DNA of 64,000 bases from Flavobacteriales bacterium (GCA_016703105.1 JADJCS010000005.1:62001-126000); one strand, 5' to 3'. Shown: positions 1 through 9,185, counted from the stretch's first letter. The notes: generated by a model from the sequence alone, not told the origin. Translations and numbers: made by a program.

Positions 1-22
1 GAGGGCCGAACCGACCGCTGAC

Positions 23-865
23 GTGCTACCTGCGGGCACCGAAGATCTGATCACCGCGGCCATCGCCGAGGATATCGGTGATGGCGACCACACAACCTTG
101 GGCACGATCCCCGCCACCGCGCGCGGCGGCATGCGGCTGTTGGTGAAGCAACCCGGCGTGCTGGCCGGGGTGGAGGTGGCCCGTCTGATCTGCGCGCACG
201 CTGACCCGAACCTGCACCTGCGCGTATTGCTCGAAGATGGTGCCAACGTGGCGCCCGGTGATATGGCCTTCACCCTGAACGGACCGGTGCGCTCTTTGCT
301 CACCACCGAACGGGTGTTGCTCAACTTCATGCAGCGCCTCAGCGGTATCGCTACCATGACCCGCCATTTCGTCGACGCCATCGAGGGCACCGGGTGCCGG
401 GTGCTGGATACGCGGAAAACGACCCCGACCATGCGCGCACTGGAGAAATGGGCCGTGCTGATAGGAGGCGGCGAGAACCACCGCTTCGGGCTTTACGATA
501 TGGTGATGATCAAGGACAACCATGTGGACTTCGCCGGAGGCATAGCCAACGCCATAGAAGCCGCACGCCGCTACCTCGCCGATCGCGGATTGGACCTACC
601 CATCGAGGTGGAGACCCGTACCCTCGACGAAGTGCGACAGGTGCTCGTACTCGGCGGTGTGCAACGCATCATGCTTGACAATTTCGCCCTTCCCGACCTG
701 CGCAAAGCGGTGGACCTCATCAATGGTCATTACCCCACGGAGGCTTCCGGCGGCATCACGTTGGATACCGCGCGCGCCTATGCGGAATGCGGAGTGAACT
801 TCATCTCCGTGGGCGCCTTGACCCATAGCCCAGGCAGCCTTGACCTGAGCCTCAAAGCCCTTTGA
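23..865 (+). CDS. nadC: Nicotinate-nucleotide pyrophosphorylase (carboxylating)
   Basis: Quinolinate phosphoribosyltransferase, which turns quinolinate and PRPP into nicotinate mononucleotide, CO2 and pyrophosphate in de novo NAD synthesis. The family core is plain: an N-terminal EDIGDGDHTT segment, RKTTPTMR and GGGENHR around the active site, then IKDNH, and EVETRTLDE plus MLDNF in the C-terminal barrel. About 280 residues is normal. The GTG at 23 is the first start in the window, but the frame stays open to the left edge, so the true start may lie outside. A YihY-type gene follows after 6 bp, suggesting co-transcription. Confidence 0.95.
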   Translation: MLPAGTEDLITAAIAEDIGDGDHTTLGTIPATARGGMRLLVKQPGVLAGVEVARLICAHADPNLHLRVLLEDGANVAPGDMAFTLNGPVRSLLTTERVLLNFMQRLSGIATMTRHFVDAIEGTGCRVLDTRKTTPTMRALEKWAVLIGGGENHRFGLYDMVMIKDNHVDFAGGIANAIEAARRYLADRGLDLPIEVETRTLDEVRQVLVLGGVQRIMLDNFALPDLRKAVDLINGHYPTEASGGITLDTARAYAECGVNFISVGALTHSPGSLDLSLKAL

Positions 866-871
866 GCCATC

Positions 872-1825
872 ATGTGGGAACGGATCAAACGGAAGGCCCT
901 CTTCTCCCGTGCGTTCCGCATCCTGGTCCGATGGTCCAAACAAGTGCGGCTCCCCGGCTTCGGCGGCTTCAGTCTTTACGCCATCTCGCGGTTCTTCTTC
1001 GAGGCGCTGGCCACCGGCCGGGTGGATACGCGCGCTTCGGCCATCGCCTTCAAGCTCTTCGTGGCCTTCTTCCCGGCGGTGATCGTCCTGCTCACGCTCA
1101 TCCCGTACATCCCCATCGACGATCTCCAGGCGAAGTTGCTCAGCACCTTCCAGAGCATGCTTCCTTACGAAGTGTACACTTTCGTGGAAAGCACCTTGCA
1201 CGATCTGGTGCTTAAGAAACACGGCACCTTGCTCTCCGTGAGCTTCGTGGTAGGTGTTTATGTGGCCAGCAACAGTGTGAACGCGATCCTGCTCGGTTTC
1301 AGCGGAAGTACCAATCTCACCACCTGGCACACCCCGTTCAAGCAACGCATGTTGAGCCTGGGCCTCTTATTCGCCCTCACCATCCTAGTGATGATCGCCA
1401 TTCCGGTGCTCACGATCAGCAACGCCGTGGTGGCCTGGATGGACGAGCACGGCCACCTCTCCAGTTCGCTCGAGGTGCTGGGGCTCTTCGCCGCCAAATG
1501 GAGCATCCTCATGGTACTGGTGCTGGCGATGCTGGGGTTGCTCTACAACGCCGGTGATCCTTCACGGCAACGGTACCATTGGATCACCCCGGGCGCGATC
1601 CTCGCACTCGTCCTCATTCTCGTTCTTTCCAAGGCGCTCACCTTCGTGTTCTCCAATATCACCGATTACAACGCGCTCTATGGCTCCATTGGAGCTATCC
1701 TGGCCGTGCAGCTGTGGATCTATTTGAACATGATCGCCCTGTTGGTGGGATACGAGTTGAACATCAGCATCTCACGCGCACGGCATGACCACCGCGTGGA
1801 GCTGCGGCCCATCTCACGTTCGTAA
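872..1825 (+). CDS. YihY/BrkB family inner membrane protein
   Basis: A 317-residue polytopic membrane protein of the YihY/virulence factor BrkB family, once misnamed ribonuclease BN. Visible family features are the early ASAIAFKLFVAFFPAVIVLL helix, several further hydrophobic segments, and the late stretch NALYGSIGAILAVQLWIYL. The biochemical role of this family is not settled; a transport or envelope role is usually assumed. It starts 6 bp after nadC and probably shares its transcript. Its stop lies about 33 bp before the next gene, which has its own promoter-like box. Confidence 0.88.
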   Translation: MWERIKRKALFSRAFRILVRWSKQVRLPGFGGFSLYAISRFFFEALATGRVDTRASAIAFKLFVAFFPAVIVLLTLIPYIPIDDLQAKLLSTFQSMLPYEVYTFVESTLHDLVLKKHGTLLSVSFVVGVYVASNSVNAILLGFSGSTNLTTWHTPFKQRMLSLGLLFALTILVMIAIPVLTISNAVVAWMDEHGHLSSSLEVLGLFAAKWSILMVLVLAMLGLLYNAGDPSRQRYHWITPGAILALVLILVLSKALTFVFSNITDYNALYGSIGAILAVQLWIYLNMIALLVGYELNISISRARHDHRVELRPISRS

Positions 1826-1858
1826 CCGCGCGCGTTCGGTACTTTGCGGTCCCGATCC

Positions 1859-4800
1859 ATGCGTCTCCTTCTCGCTACCATCGTCCTGCTTCTTTGCGCC
1901 AGTTCCCGGGCCCAGCGGTTCGATCCGCTGCGCCCACCGAACACGTTCCGCAACGCCGACAACCCGCACTACTGGAGAAACCGCCCACCCTACTGGGGTT
2001 ACTGGCAGCAGGACGTGCATTATACGTTGAACGGGAAGCTGGACGAGGTACACGACCATCTCGATGGCGAAGGCACCCTGGTCTACTGGAACAACTCGCC
2101 GGACACATTGCGCTTCGTGTTCTTCCATCTGTACCAGAACGCTTTCAACGCGGGGTCCTATGCCGACCTTGAGGAGCACGGCCGGGCGAGCCAGGACACC
2201 GTGCAACGCGGCACCACCCTCCAGCGCCTTCAAATACACGGCCAGGAACTGCGCACGGAGTTGGACAATACGATCCTCAAAGCCTGGCTTCCTGAAGCAC
2301 TCCCACCGGGCGGGCGGGTCACTTTCAACTTCTCCTTCCGCACCCATTGGGCGAGCGACATCTACCGCCGGATGAAGCTCTTCAACGCATGGGGCTTCAA
2401 GCATTTCGACGGCGTGCATTGGTATCCGCGCATCGCGGTGTACGACAGGAAGATGGGTTGGGACACCCAGCAGCACCTTGGCAGTGAGTTCCATGGGGAT
2501 TTCGGCACGTACGATGTGGCGCTGGACATGCCGAACGATATGGTACTGGAAGCGACCGGCTGGTTGCAGAACCCGAACGAAGTGCTGCCCTTCGCGCTGC
2601 GCGAACAATTGGACATCACGCGGTTCAAGGAAAAACCATGGAACGAAGCGCCAAGTGTGGTCACCCAATACCTGCCCGGCGTGCGCAAGGTGTGGAGGTA
2701 CCACGCGGAGAACACACATGACTTCGCTTTCACCGCCGATCCCACCTACCGCATCGGCGAATCGGAATGGAACGGCGTGAAGTGTGTCGCCGTGGCGCAG
2801 GAACCGCACGCGAGCGGCTGGCAGAACGCGGCGGATTATTGCGCGAAGGCCATCCGCTCGCACAGCGAACTCGTGGGCATGTACGCTTATCCCAAAATGG
2901 TCGTAGCCGATGCGCGCGATGGCATGGAGTATCCCATGCTCACCCTGGACGGAGGCAGTGACCCGGACTACCGGGGACTCTTCGTTCACGAGATCGGGCA
3001 CAACTGGTTCTTCGGCATGATCGGCAACAACGAGACCTATCGCGCCATGCTGGACGAAGGCTTCACCCAGTTCCTCACCAGCCAGGGGTTGGAAGATATC
3101 GATGGCGATACGTTGGTGGAAGAGCGACCCAAGAACCGCTATCTGGACCGCTTCACGAAATACGACCTGGTGCGCGAAAGCGAGGTTTACCGCGGCTACA
3201 TGCGCGATGCGGTAGGCGATGAATTGCCGCCGATCAACACCCACAGCGATGAGTTCGCACATGTGGAGGGCCGTGGCCGCGGCTTTGGGCATGTCTACTT
3301 CAAGACGGCCACAATGCTCTACAACCTCCAATACGTTTTGGGCGATAGCGTCTTCCAAAAAGCCCTGAAGGACTACTTCGCCCAGTGGCGCATGTGCCAT
3401 CCCTATGTCGAGGACATGCGCGCGAGCTTCATGCGCAGCAGCGGTGCCGATCTTAACTGGTTCTTCGACCAGTGGATCGATACGGACAAACGCATCGACT
3501 ATCGCGTGACCGGCATCACCAAACGCATGCGCAGTGAGGGGCAGACGATCACCTTGCGCCGTGTGGGCTCCCTTCAAATGCCGATCGACATGCAGGTGAC
3601 GGCCCGCGATGGCAAGAGCTACGCATTCCACATCCCGAACACGTGGTACCAAAAGCCCACGACCGCGACCGTGCTCCCGCGCTGGATCGGCTGGGACGAT
3701 CTGCAACCCACCTACACCGCCCATGTCGATATCCCGAGCGGCATCGCCTCCGTGCGCATCGATACCACCTACCGCCTGGCCGATGCTTACCAACCGGACA
3801 ACAGTCTTCCGCGCGCCGCTTCCATTTCGTTCGATCACCATGTGCGCAACCCGGCCGACCGCCGCACCTATGAGGTCTTCGGACGCCCCGATCTCTGGTG
3901 GAACGGATACGACGGGGTGAAAGTGGGTGCGCACTTCCATGGATCCTACTTCCGATACAAGCACCAGCTCTGGGTGACCGCATGGGTGAACACCGGCTTC
4001 GGCCAGGCACTTCCCGGTGGTGGCGTGGACACCCGGTATGACGCGCTCTCCTTCAACTTCCGGTACGAAAGCGGCACGGAGCGGATCCTCAAGGGCTCCT
4101 CGATGTATCTGCATGCGCGGCACCTGGACGGGTTGGAGCAATACGGTGGTGGCTTCCGGTGGCGGTCGTTGGACGATCGCACTTCCTTCGGAACGGACCT
4201 GCGCTACTTCGTGCGTCGGGACAGCGCGGACCTGACCTACCTGCTCTATCCGCAGGAATGGGAGTACAATGCATTGAGCGGGGTGCTCGATCTGGAACTT
4301 CGCCGTGCGTTCGATCATGCGCACGGCCATGGCTCGGTGGAAGGACGGTTACGGCTTCCCGCGCTCGGATCGGCAGGCTTCGGGGAGAGCCTGCGCCTTA
4401 CAGTGACCCATGATCTGAGGCTCGGAGGGCTCCTGCTCCGCGCACGCGGCGTTGCCCAATACGGCACCGGCACCGGTGGGCGCGAGACCGCCCTGTTCCT
4501 GGCTGGCGCATCGCCCATGGAGATGATGGAGAACAAATACGTGCGCAGCATCGGTTTTGTGCCGAACGTATGGGCGGGCGCGTACGGCGATACGCCGGAC
4601 CATTTCCACCACGGCGGCGGTCTCAACCTGCGGGGTTATGCGGGCTACGTGGCCCCCGAACTGGGCCCGGACGGACAGGTGATCGCCACCTATCGAGGCA
4701 ATTCCGGGGCCTCCATCAATGCGGAGCTCGATCTCGATGGCCTGGTTCGCTGGCGCCCCAAGGCGATCAGGGAATATCTCCATTTGGACGCCTACCTCTT

Positions 4801-5044
4801 CGGCGATGCGGGCACCATGGGCTACCGCACCGCGACCGACGGTCCTACCGACCTCCGGCTCGCCGATGTGCGTGCCGACGCTGGCGCTGGCTTCGCCTTC
4901 ACCATCAAACGATGGGGGCCGCTCACGGACTTGAACCCGCTCACCGTGCGCTTCGATATGCCTTTCGTGCTTTCCGCACTGCCGGCTACTGAGCAGGAGC
5001 ACTTCGCGTTCCGTTACGTGGTCGGCATCGGGCGTACTTTCTAG
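1859..5044 (+). CDS. Secreted M1 family metallopeptidase with C-terminal barrel-like domain
   Basis: About 1061 residues starting at the ATG at 1859, chosen because a clear signal peptide (MRLLLATIVLLLCASSRAQ) begins there. The zinc site HEIGH is near residue 377, followed 18 residues later by the glutamate of DEGF, the exact HExxH-x18-E spacing of M1 aminopeptidases. The last ~350 residues are rich in alternating polar/aromatic strands (for example YHARHLDG-like and DLRYFVRRDS segments) and the chain ends in a terminal phenylalanine, as in outer-membrane beta-barrels. I infer an outer-membrane-anchored peptidase acting on peptides outside the cell. The stop codon TAG is formed by the left end of the repeat at 5042. 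Confidence 0.88.
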   Translation: MRLLLATIVLLLCASSRAQRFDPLRPPNTFRNADNPHYWRNRPPYWGYWQQDVHYTLNGKLDEVHDHLDGEGTLVYWNNSPDTLRFVFFHLYQNAFNAGSYADLEEHGRASQDTVQRGTTLQRLQIHGQELRTELDNTILKAWLPEALPPGGRVTFNFSFRTHWASDIYRRMKLFNAWGFKHFDGVHWYPRIAVYDRKMGWDTQQHLGSEFHGDFGTYDVALDMPNDMVLEATGWLQNPNEVLPFALREQLDITRFKEKPWNEAPSVVTQYLPGVRKVWRYHAENTHDFAFTADPTYRIGESEWNGVKCVAVAQEPHASGWQNAADYCAKAIRSHSELVGMYAYPKMVVADARDGMEYPMLTLDGGSDPDYRGLFVHEIGHNWFFGMIGNNETYRAMLDEGFTQFLTSQGLEDIDGDTLVEERPKNRYLDRFTKYDLVRESEVYRGYMRDAVGDELPPINTHSDEFAHVEGRGRGFGHVYFKTATMLYNLQYVLGDSVFQKALKDYFAQWRMCHPYVEDMRASFMRSSGADLNWFFDQWIDTDKRIDYRVTGITKRMRSEGQTITLRRVGSLQMPIDMQVTARDGKSYAFHIPNTWYQKPTTATVLPRWIGWDDLQPTYTAHVDIPSGIASVRIDTTYRLADAYQPDNSLPRAASISFDHHVRNPADRRTYEVFGRPDLWWNGYDGVKVGAHFHGSYFRYKHQLWVTAWVNTGFGQALPGGGVDTRYDALSFNFRYESGTERILKGSSMYLHARHLDGLEQYGGGFRWRSLDDRTSFGTDLRYFVRRDSADLTYLLYPQEWEYNALSGVLDLELRRAFDHAHGHGSVEGRLRLPALGSAGFGESLRLTVTHDLRLGGLLLRARGVAQYGTGTGGRETALFLAGASPMEMMENKYVRSIGFVPNVWAGAYGDTPDHFHHGGGLNLRGYAGYVAPELGPDGQVIATYRGNSGASINAELDLDGLVRWRPKAIREYLHLDAYLFGDAGTMGYRTATDGPTDLRLADVRADAGAGFAFTIKRWGPLTDLNPLTVRFDMPFVLSALPATEQEHFAFRYVVGIGRTF

Positions 5045-5206
5045 AGGGTATCTCAAAATTGTTTTTGGAAGCGAGCGAGGAGGATTTCGCGGCCAGACGA
5101 GGCGCGAAACCCGAGCATAGCCGGTGGTTACGTGAGGGGTGAGCAACGAAGTATGGACATGAAAGACCCTCGCGCAGCCCGAAGGATAATTTTGAGATAC
5201 CCTCTA
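5042..5206. mobile_element. MITE-like element with 19-bp perfect terminal inverted repeats
   Basis: The 19 bases at 5042-5060 (TAGAGGGTATCTCAAAATT) recur as an exact reverse complement at 5188-5206. Both ends carry TA, consistent with a TA target duplication. The interior holds an internal dyad around TTCGCG...CGCGAA and no gene. Size (about 165 bp), lack of coding capacity and TA flanks fit a non-autonomous element moved by an IS5- or IS630-like transposase, though none is in the window. It could also act as a two-way terminator between the convergent genes on either side. Confidence 0.65.
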
Positions 5207-5219
5207 ACGGTCGATCGCG

Positions 5220-6209
5220 TCAGTAATCGCGCATGATGGGCTGCACGTCCCAATTGACCAAGGCGTAGGGATCGGGACCGTGCTTTGGCGGATCCGCCAG
5301 CACGATCAAAGGTGTGCGGTAGGAGAACGGGCCTCGGTTGAACGGATTGGAAACGAAGCCCAATGCGCGGTAGCTCGCTTCAACCTCAGGGAACGTGGCG
5401 AGAAAAGTGTGTACCGCCGTGGTACCAGGCCGCTTGAACAGATGCGCAACAACATCGCGCATGTACTTGTCGAAAAGGTCGCGCTTCAAAAAGTCCACCA
5501 ACAGGATGAAGATCCGCCCATCCGGATCCACGCGATAGGCGCAGTGGCCCACGATACGGCCATCGGCCCGCACCACGCAGCGATCATACCGCGTGCTGGG
5601 ATGAGCGGCCAGGCGCCAATCGAGCACACCGCGATCAAGGTACTTGGTGAACGGCCGCACCGGTGCTTCGTGCGCCGAGAAGAACGCGTCCATCTCCGCT
5701 GGATAGGTGGAAATGTCCTCCACCACCGCGCCTGAACCATCCCGGAAGAAAGCGACCGCCTGGAACATCCACTTGTAAGCGAAGAGGTACTTCATCTCCA
5801 CCATGCTCTTCCACTTCAACTTGTGTACAAAGCCCGCATAGGACGTGGGGCCAGGATAACCGATCACCAAAAGACCGCCCGTCTCTTCGCGGATGCGATC
5901 GAAGACCATGTGCGCGAGTTTGGGGAAGAGGCCTTTGCCACGATGGTCCGGGTGCGTCATCGTGTCCATCGACTGATGGAGGATGCGCTTCCCACCGCCG
6001 ATGTACCAATACTCGGGGATCACGCCATAGAACCCCGCCACCTTGCCGTCCGCTTCCGCCACATAGGCGATCGCCTTGCCCGCCGGGTTGTCCAGGTACT
6101 TCCACTGGAAGTAGGGAACACTGCCTCCCCCACCGAAGCTCTTCACGTAGATCTCGTTCAACGCGCCGAGGTCGCTGAAGTAGCAGCGCTGAAAGGTGTA
6201 TTGCCCCAT
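5220..6209 (-). CDS. GNAT family N-acetyltransferase
   Basis: A 329-residue protein with a GNAT fold: the acetyl-CoA-binding signature is seen around residues 85-100 (THPDHRGKGLFPKLAHMVF) after a beta strand typical of the family (VAGFYGVIPEYWYIGGG). It is longer than a single GNAT domain and resembles acetyltransferases found in polysaccharide gene clusters. It follows the polysaccharide deacetylase gene on the same strand with only a 3-bp gap, so both probably act in one glycan pathway. The substrate cannot be told from the sequence. Confidence 0.8.
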   Translation of the reverse strand: MGQYTFQRCYFSDLGALNEIYVKSFGGGGSVPYFQWKYLDNPAGKAIAYVAEADGKVAGFYGVIPEYWYIGGGKRILHQSMDTMTHPDHRGKGLFPKLAHMVFDRIREETGGLLVIGYPGPTSYAGFVHKLKWKSMVEMKYLFAYKWMFQAVAFFRDGSGAVVEDISTYPAEMDAFFSAHEAPVRPFTKYLDRGVLDWRLAAHPSTRYDRCVVRADGRIVGHCAYRVDPDGRIFILLVDFLKRDLFDKYMRDVVAHLFKRPGTTAVHTFLATFPEVEASYRALGFVSNPFNRGPFSYRTPLIVLADPPKHGPDPYALVNWDVQPIMRDY

Positions 6210-6212
6210 GGC

Positions 6213-7151
6213 CTAAAGATCGTAGCGGCGCAGCAACGTTCGGTTGATGTAGAAAAGAAGCTCCCTGGCCGTTTGATCCACCACCCCGATCCGCGGGATG
6301 AGAAGATCCGCATCGGACAGTTCGCGCTTCACGAAGCGGTTCGGATTGGTGGTGTATACATGCTTGAAGCCGTGGGTGCGCAATGCTTTGACGGACCCGG
6401 CATCGAAGTGTTGCTTCTTCCCAAAGGGAATAGCGTGGTGGACGCTCTTTGAACCGGTCAGGTCGTGAAGCAGTTCCGAGCCTCGAGCGAGTTGCTCTTC
6501 CAAGACCTTTCCTTCCGTCGCACCAAGGACCACGTGATCCCATGTGTGATCGCCCAAGACAACCCCTTCACCCACCAACTCCTTCAGTTCCGCATGGTCC
6601 AAGTAGATACGGCCACCGGGCCGAGGGCGACCATACGCTGAAAAGAAGGAGGATCCGAACCGCCCTCGTTCGATGATCCGGTCGATGGGGTCGGTACGAT
6701 CCTCGCGTTCCATGCCGGCAGCAAAGAGCACCTCTCGAATGTACGTGCCATCATCGTTATGCCGCTCCATGTTCGAGATCCAGTTCTCGCCATGAACCAC
6801 CGCCGCGCCATTGATGAAAACGGCGTAGGGCAAACCCGCGTTCTTGAGAACTGGTCGAGCGTGCGTGTAGACCGAGCGGAACCCATCATCGAAGGTGATC
6901 GCCGCGAAATTCCCTCGCCCAAGGTCCCTGCCGCTCACGATCTCGTTCAAAGTGACCACGCGGAAGAGCCGATCGATCAAGGCGATCTGTTCCATGAAAA
7001 GCGCCGGATGCGTCGCGTTGCGCGGGGAATGATGCGCGGTACCCGGCACCCCGATATCATGATAACTGAAGATGAAGCGGTGCCCTTTGGAATACCGCAG
7101 CAGCTTCTCCGTGGAAAGCAGGTCCTTGCTGAACTTCTTGAGGCCTTCCAT
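6213..7151 (-). CDS. Polysaccharide deacetylase family protein
   Basis: A 312-residue NodB-homology (carbohydrate esterase 4) protein. Motif 1, TFDDGF, supplies the catalytic Asp and metal-binding Asp; motif 2, HTWDH, supplies the two metal-binding histidines. The family removes N- or O-acetyl groups from polysaccharides. No signal peptide is evident at the chosen start, so it may act in the cytoplasm on a glycan precursor. It is first in a two-gene unit with the GNAT gene downstream. A good promoter box (TAGCTTTG) sits 38 bp upstream. Confidence 0.88.
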   Translation of the reverse strand: MEGLKKFSKDLLSTEKLLRYSKGHRFIFSYHDIGVPGTAHHSPRNATHPALFMEQIALIDRLFRVVTLNEIVSGRDLGRGNFAAITFDDGFRSVYTHARPVLKNAGLPYAVFINGAAVVHGENWISNMERHNDDGTYIREVLFAAGMEREDRTDPIDRIIERGRFGSSFFSAYGRPRPGGRIYLDHAELKELVGEGVVLGDHTWDHVVLGATEGKVLEEQLARGSELLHDLTGSKSVHHAIPFGKKQHFDAGSVKALRTHGFKHVYTTNPNRFVKRELSDADLLIPRIGVVDQTARELLFYINRTLLRRYDL

Positions 7152-7188
7152 GGTCCGATCCGATCCAGCTCGCAGGAGAAGCAGGACG

Positions 7189-7196
7189 CAAAGCTA
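7189..7196 (-). promoter_or_regulatory. Bacteroidota-type -7 box (TAGCTTTG)
   Basis: Read on the minus strand the bases are TAGCTTTG, an exact match to the TAnnTTTG box. It lies upstream of the polysaccharide deacetylase start at 7151 and would drive that gene and the acetyltransferase behind it. Confidence 0.55.
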
Positions 7197-7233
7197 TCGC
7201 GACCGCGAAGCACGCCGACGCGCGAGGATCCGC

Positions 7234-7240
7234 TAGTTTG
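7234..7240 (+). promoter_or_regulatory. Near-match -7 box (TAGTTTG)
   Basis: TAGTTTG is one base short of TAnnTTTG and ends 7 bp before the ATG at 7248, so transcription would begin at or next to the start codon. Same arrangement as at many other genes here. Confidence 0.35.
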
Positions 7241-7247
7241 GCGGCGC

Positions 7248-7592
7248 ATGAGAAACGTTCGCTCCGCAGTACTTATCACATCGCTCTTCGGAGGGCCCGA
7301 TCTCGCTGCGCAGGACATCGCAGGCAAGTGGATCACCATCAACGACCATACTGGGGAGGCGGGTAGCGTGGTGGAGATCGTGGTGGAGGGCGATCGTGCC
7401 TTCGGCTACGTGCGGATGCTGATGCGCCCGGAAAGACTGAAGTCCCACTGCGACCTCTGCAAGGACGACCGCAAGGACCAGCCCATTGTGGGCATGCAGA
7501 TCCTGCGCGGCCTGCAACGCGATGGCGATGAATGGGTGGGCGGCCGCATACTGGACCCCCAGGAAGGCAAGATCTACGACTGCAAGATGTAA
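7248..7592 (+). CDS. DUF2147 family secreted protein, C-terminally truncated
   Basis: A 114-residue protein with an N-terminal hydrophobic leader ending in AAQD, followed by the DUF2147 core: ITGKW-like opening (AGKWITIND), a CDLCKDD motif and KIYDCKM near the end. DUF2147 proteins are small periplasmic or secreted beta-barrel-like proteins of unknown role, common in Bacteroidota. The usual final strands (about 25 residues after YDCK, including RGY) are missing: the frame stops directly after YDCKM. A second copy of the domain follows at once in another frame. Confidence 0.75.
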   Translation: MRNVRSAVLITSLFGGPDLAAQDIAGKWITINDHTGEAGSVVEIVVEGDRAFGYVRMLMRPERLKSHCDLCKDDRKDQPIVGMQILRGLQRDGDEWVGGRILDPQEGKIYDCKM

Positions 7593-7948
7593 GCATTCTG
7601 GGCCGGTGGACCACCGTGGACGATAAGACCGGAAAACCCCGCAGTGTGGTGGAGGTCACCGAGCGGGGTGGCAAGATCTATGGAAAGATCGTGGACCTGT
7701 ATGACAAGTCGAAGCTCCAGAAGCTCTGCGACCTCTGCCCCGATGACCGGCACAACCACCCCGTCGTGGGCCTGGAGATCATCCGCGCCATGGAACAAGA
7801 CGACGATGAATGGGAGGACGGCACGATCCTCGATCCCGAATCGGGTAAAGTGTACGATTGCAAACTCTGGTTGGAGGATGGTACACTGCAGGTGCGCGGG
7901 TACGTGGCCTTCTTGTACCGAACGCAGACGTGGGTGCGTCAGCGCTAG
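7593..7948 (+). pseudogene. Second DUF2147 copy without start or signal peptide
   Basis: Reading from SILGRWTTVDDKTGK to RTQTWVRQR this is a full mature DUF2147 domain, including CDLCPDD, KVYDCKLWLEDG and the terminal RGYVAF strand. It is in a different frame from the upstream copy and has no signal peptide or good start of its own. The nearest ATG, at 7532, lies inside the first copy. The pair looks like a tandem duplication in which the end of copy 1 and the start of copy 2 were lost together; a simple read error cannot explain the lost residues. Confidence 0.65.
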
Positions 7949-7981
7949 TCCTCTATCTTCATTGCCGTCAATTCCATCCAC

Positions 7982-8902
7982 ATGAGACAGACCATTGCCG
8001 CCACGCTCGCACTTCTGTTGTTTGGAACTCAAGCGCATGCACAAACAAGCGTTGTCCTGAGCCCGACCGAGGATGCCAGTCTTGGTTATCATGACAATTT
8101 CAACTCGGCCAGCACTAACTATAACAGCACTATCCACTATTCCGCGTATGCCCAACCAGGCGCCCAGGGAGGGATCAATAAGGGCCGCGGAGCGATGGAC
8201 TTCGATCTCACGGGCATCCCAGCTGGCTCCACTGTTCTCGGTGCGTTTCTGAGCCTTTCCGCTATTGGTCCCTTTGGGGTTGGTGACGTAGCCGCGATCG
8301 GGCACGTCGGTCAAAACCAAAGCCAACTGCGACGTATCACTTCCGCCTGGGCGGACAACACGGTTACCTGGAACACGCAGCCTACCACCACCGCACTGAA
8401 CGACGTCCTTCTTGACCCCAGCACCTATGCGACGGAGAACTACCTCAACATCAATGTCACCGCGTTGGTCCAGGACATGATCGATGACCCGAACAACAGT
8501 TTCGGCTTCATGTTGCAATTGGTGAACGAAACGACCTCGCGGGGCCTTGCTTTCCATAGTTCGGTGGCCCCAGATGCCGACAAGCGCCCCGTGCTGCTGG
8601 TGATCTACGGAGATTGTAGCGGTGAGGGTATCGCCGAACCGGTAGGTGAAGCGCACGCGTTCACGATCAGTCCCAACAGTACTTCGCCCGGAGCCACGGT
8701 GCGTTTGGATCCGGACTTCGCGCCGAACATCCCTTGCACGCTTTCCGTGATCGATGCAATAGGACAGACCGTTCTGATCGACCGAGTGGAACATTGGCCG
8801 TACGAACTGATCGTACCTGCAGTAGCGCAAGGCCTGTACACCGTGCGCCTGACCGCGAGGGAAGGAAATGTGCTCGGCGCCGCTCCGCTATTGGTGCGCT
8901 GA
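7982..8902 (+). CDS. Secreted DNRLRE-domain protein with type IX-like sorting domain
   Basis: A 306-residue secreted protein. A signal peptide (MRQTIAATLALLLFGTQAHAQ) is followed by a DNRLRE-type beta domain, recognisable by SVVLSPTEDASL, the central ITSAWADNTVTWNTQP segment and VTALVQDMIDDP. The last ~75 residues, from FTISPN to APLLVR, match the layout of type A sorting domains of type IX secretion (PNP-like start, VIDAIGQTV, GLYTVRLT). It is likely exported and attached at the cell surface. A TATCTTCA segment about 21 bp upstream may be its promoter box. Confidence 0.8.
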   Translation: MRQTIAATLALLLFGTQAHAQTSVVLSPTEDASLGYHDNFNSASTNYNSTIHYSAYAQPGAQGGINKGRGAMDFDLTGIPAGSTVLGAFLSLSAIGPFGVGDVAAIGHVGQNQSQLRRITSAWADNTVTWNTQPTTTALNDVLLDPSTYATENYLNINVTALVQDMIDDPNNSFGFMLQLVNETTSRGLAFHSSVAPDADKRPVLLVIYGDCSGEGIAEPVGEAHAFTISPNSTSPGATVRLDPDFAPNIPCTLSVIDAIGQTVLIDRVEHWPYELIVPAVAQGLYTVRLTAREGNVLGAAPLLVR

Positions 8903-9169
8903 TCGAAGGATCCGGCTTGCGATCGCGGTTGTACGAACCCTGAGTTCGCAGGACAGCGAATGGAAAGCGGTCAGGCCTCAGCGCAACAAAGTCAAGTGAC
9001 CGATCCTCGGCTTCGGCCCGGACCCCGTCCCCATCGGATGCGGTTTCGGAGCCTGTCGATATGGTGCCATTCGGCACTGCTGAGCCATCGACCACGGACC
9101 GGTCGTTGATGCCATCTCACCGCAAGGATGCACAACATAGGATCCGATCACGCGGCGTTGATTATCCTG

Positions 9170-9177
9170 CAACTTTG
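9170..9177 (+). promoter_or_regulatory. Near-match -7 box (CAACTTTG)
   Basis: CAACTTTG resembles TAnnTTTG at all but the first base and ends 8 bp before the ATG at 9186. The preceding stretch from 8903 contains no gene that I can support. Confidence 0.35.
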
Positions 9178-9185
9178 CGCCCCCG

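Noticed and set aside
1814..4330. 838-codon open frame antisense to the M1 peptidase
   Set aside because: High G+C coding sequence often leaves the opposite strand open. The translation is His/Val/Arg-biased with no recognisable domain, and the sense strand has a full metalloprotease.
8903..9185. Gene between the DNRLRE protein and the methyltransferase
   Set aside because: No frame with a plausible start and protein-like composition; only a promoter-like box near its end.
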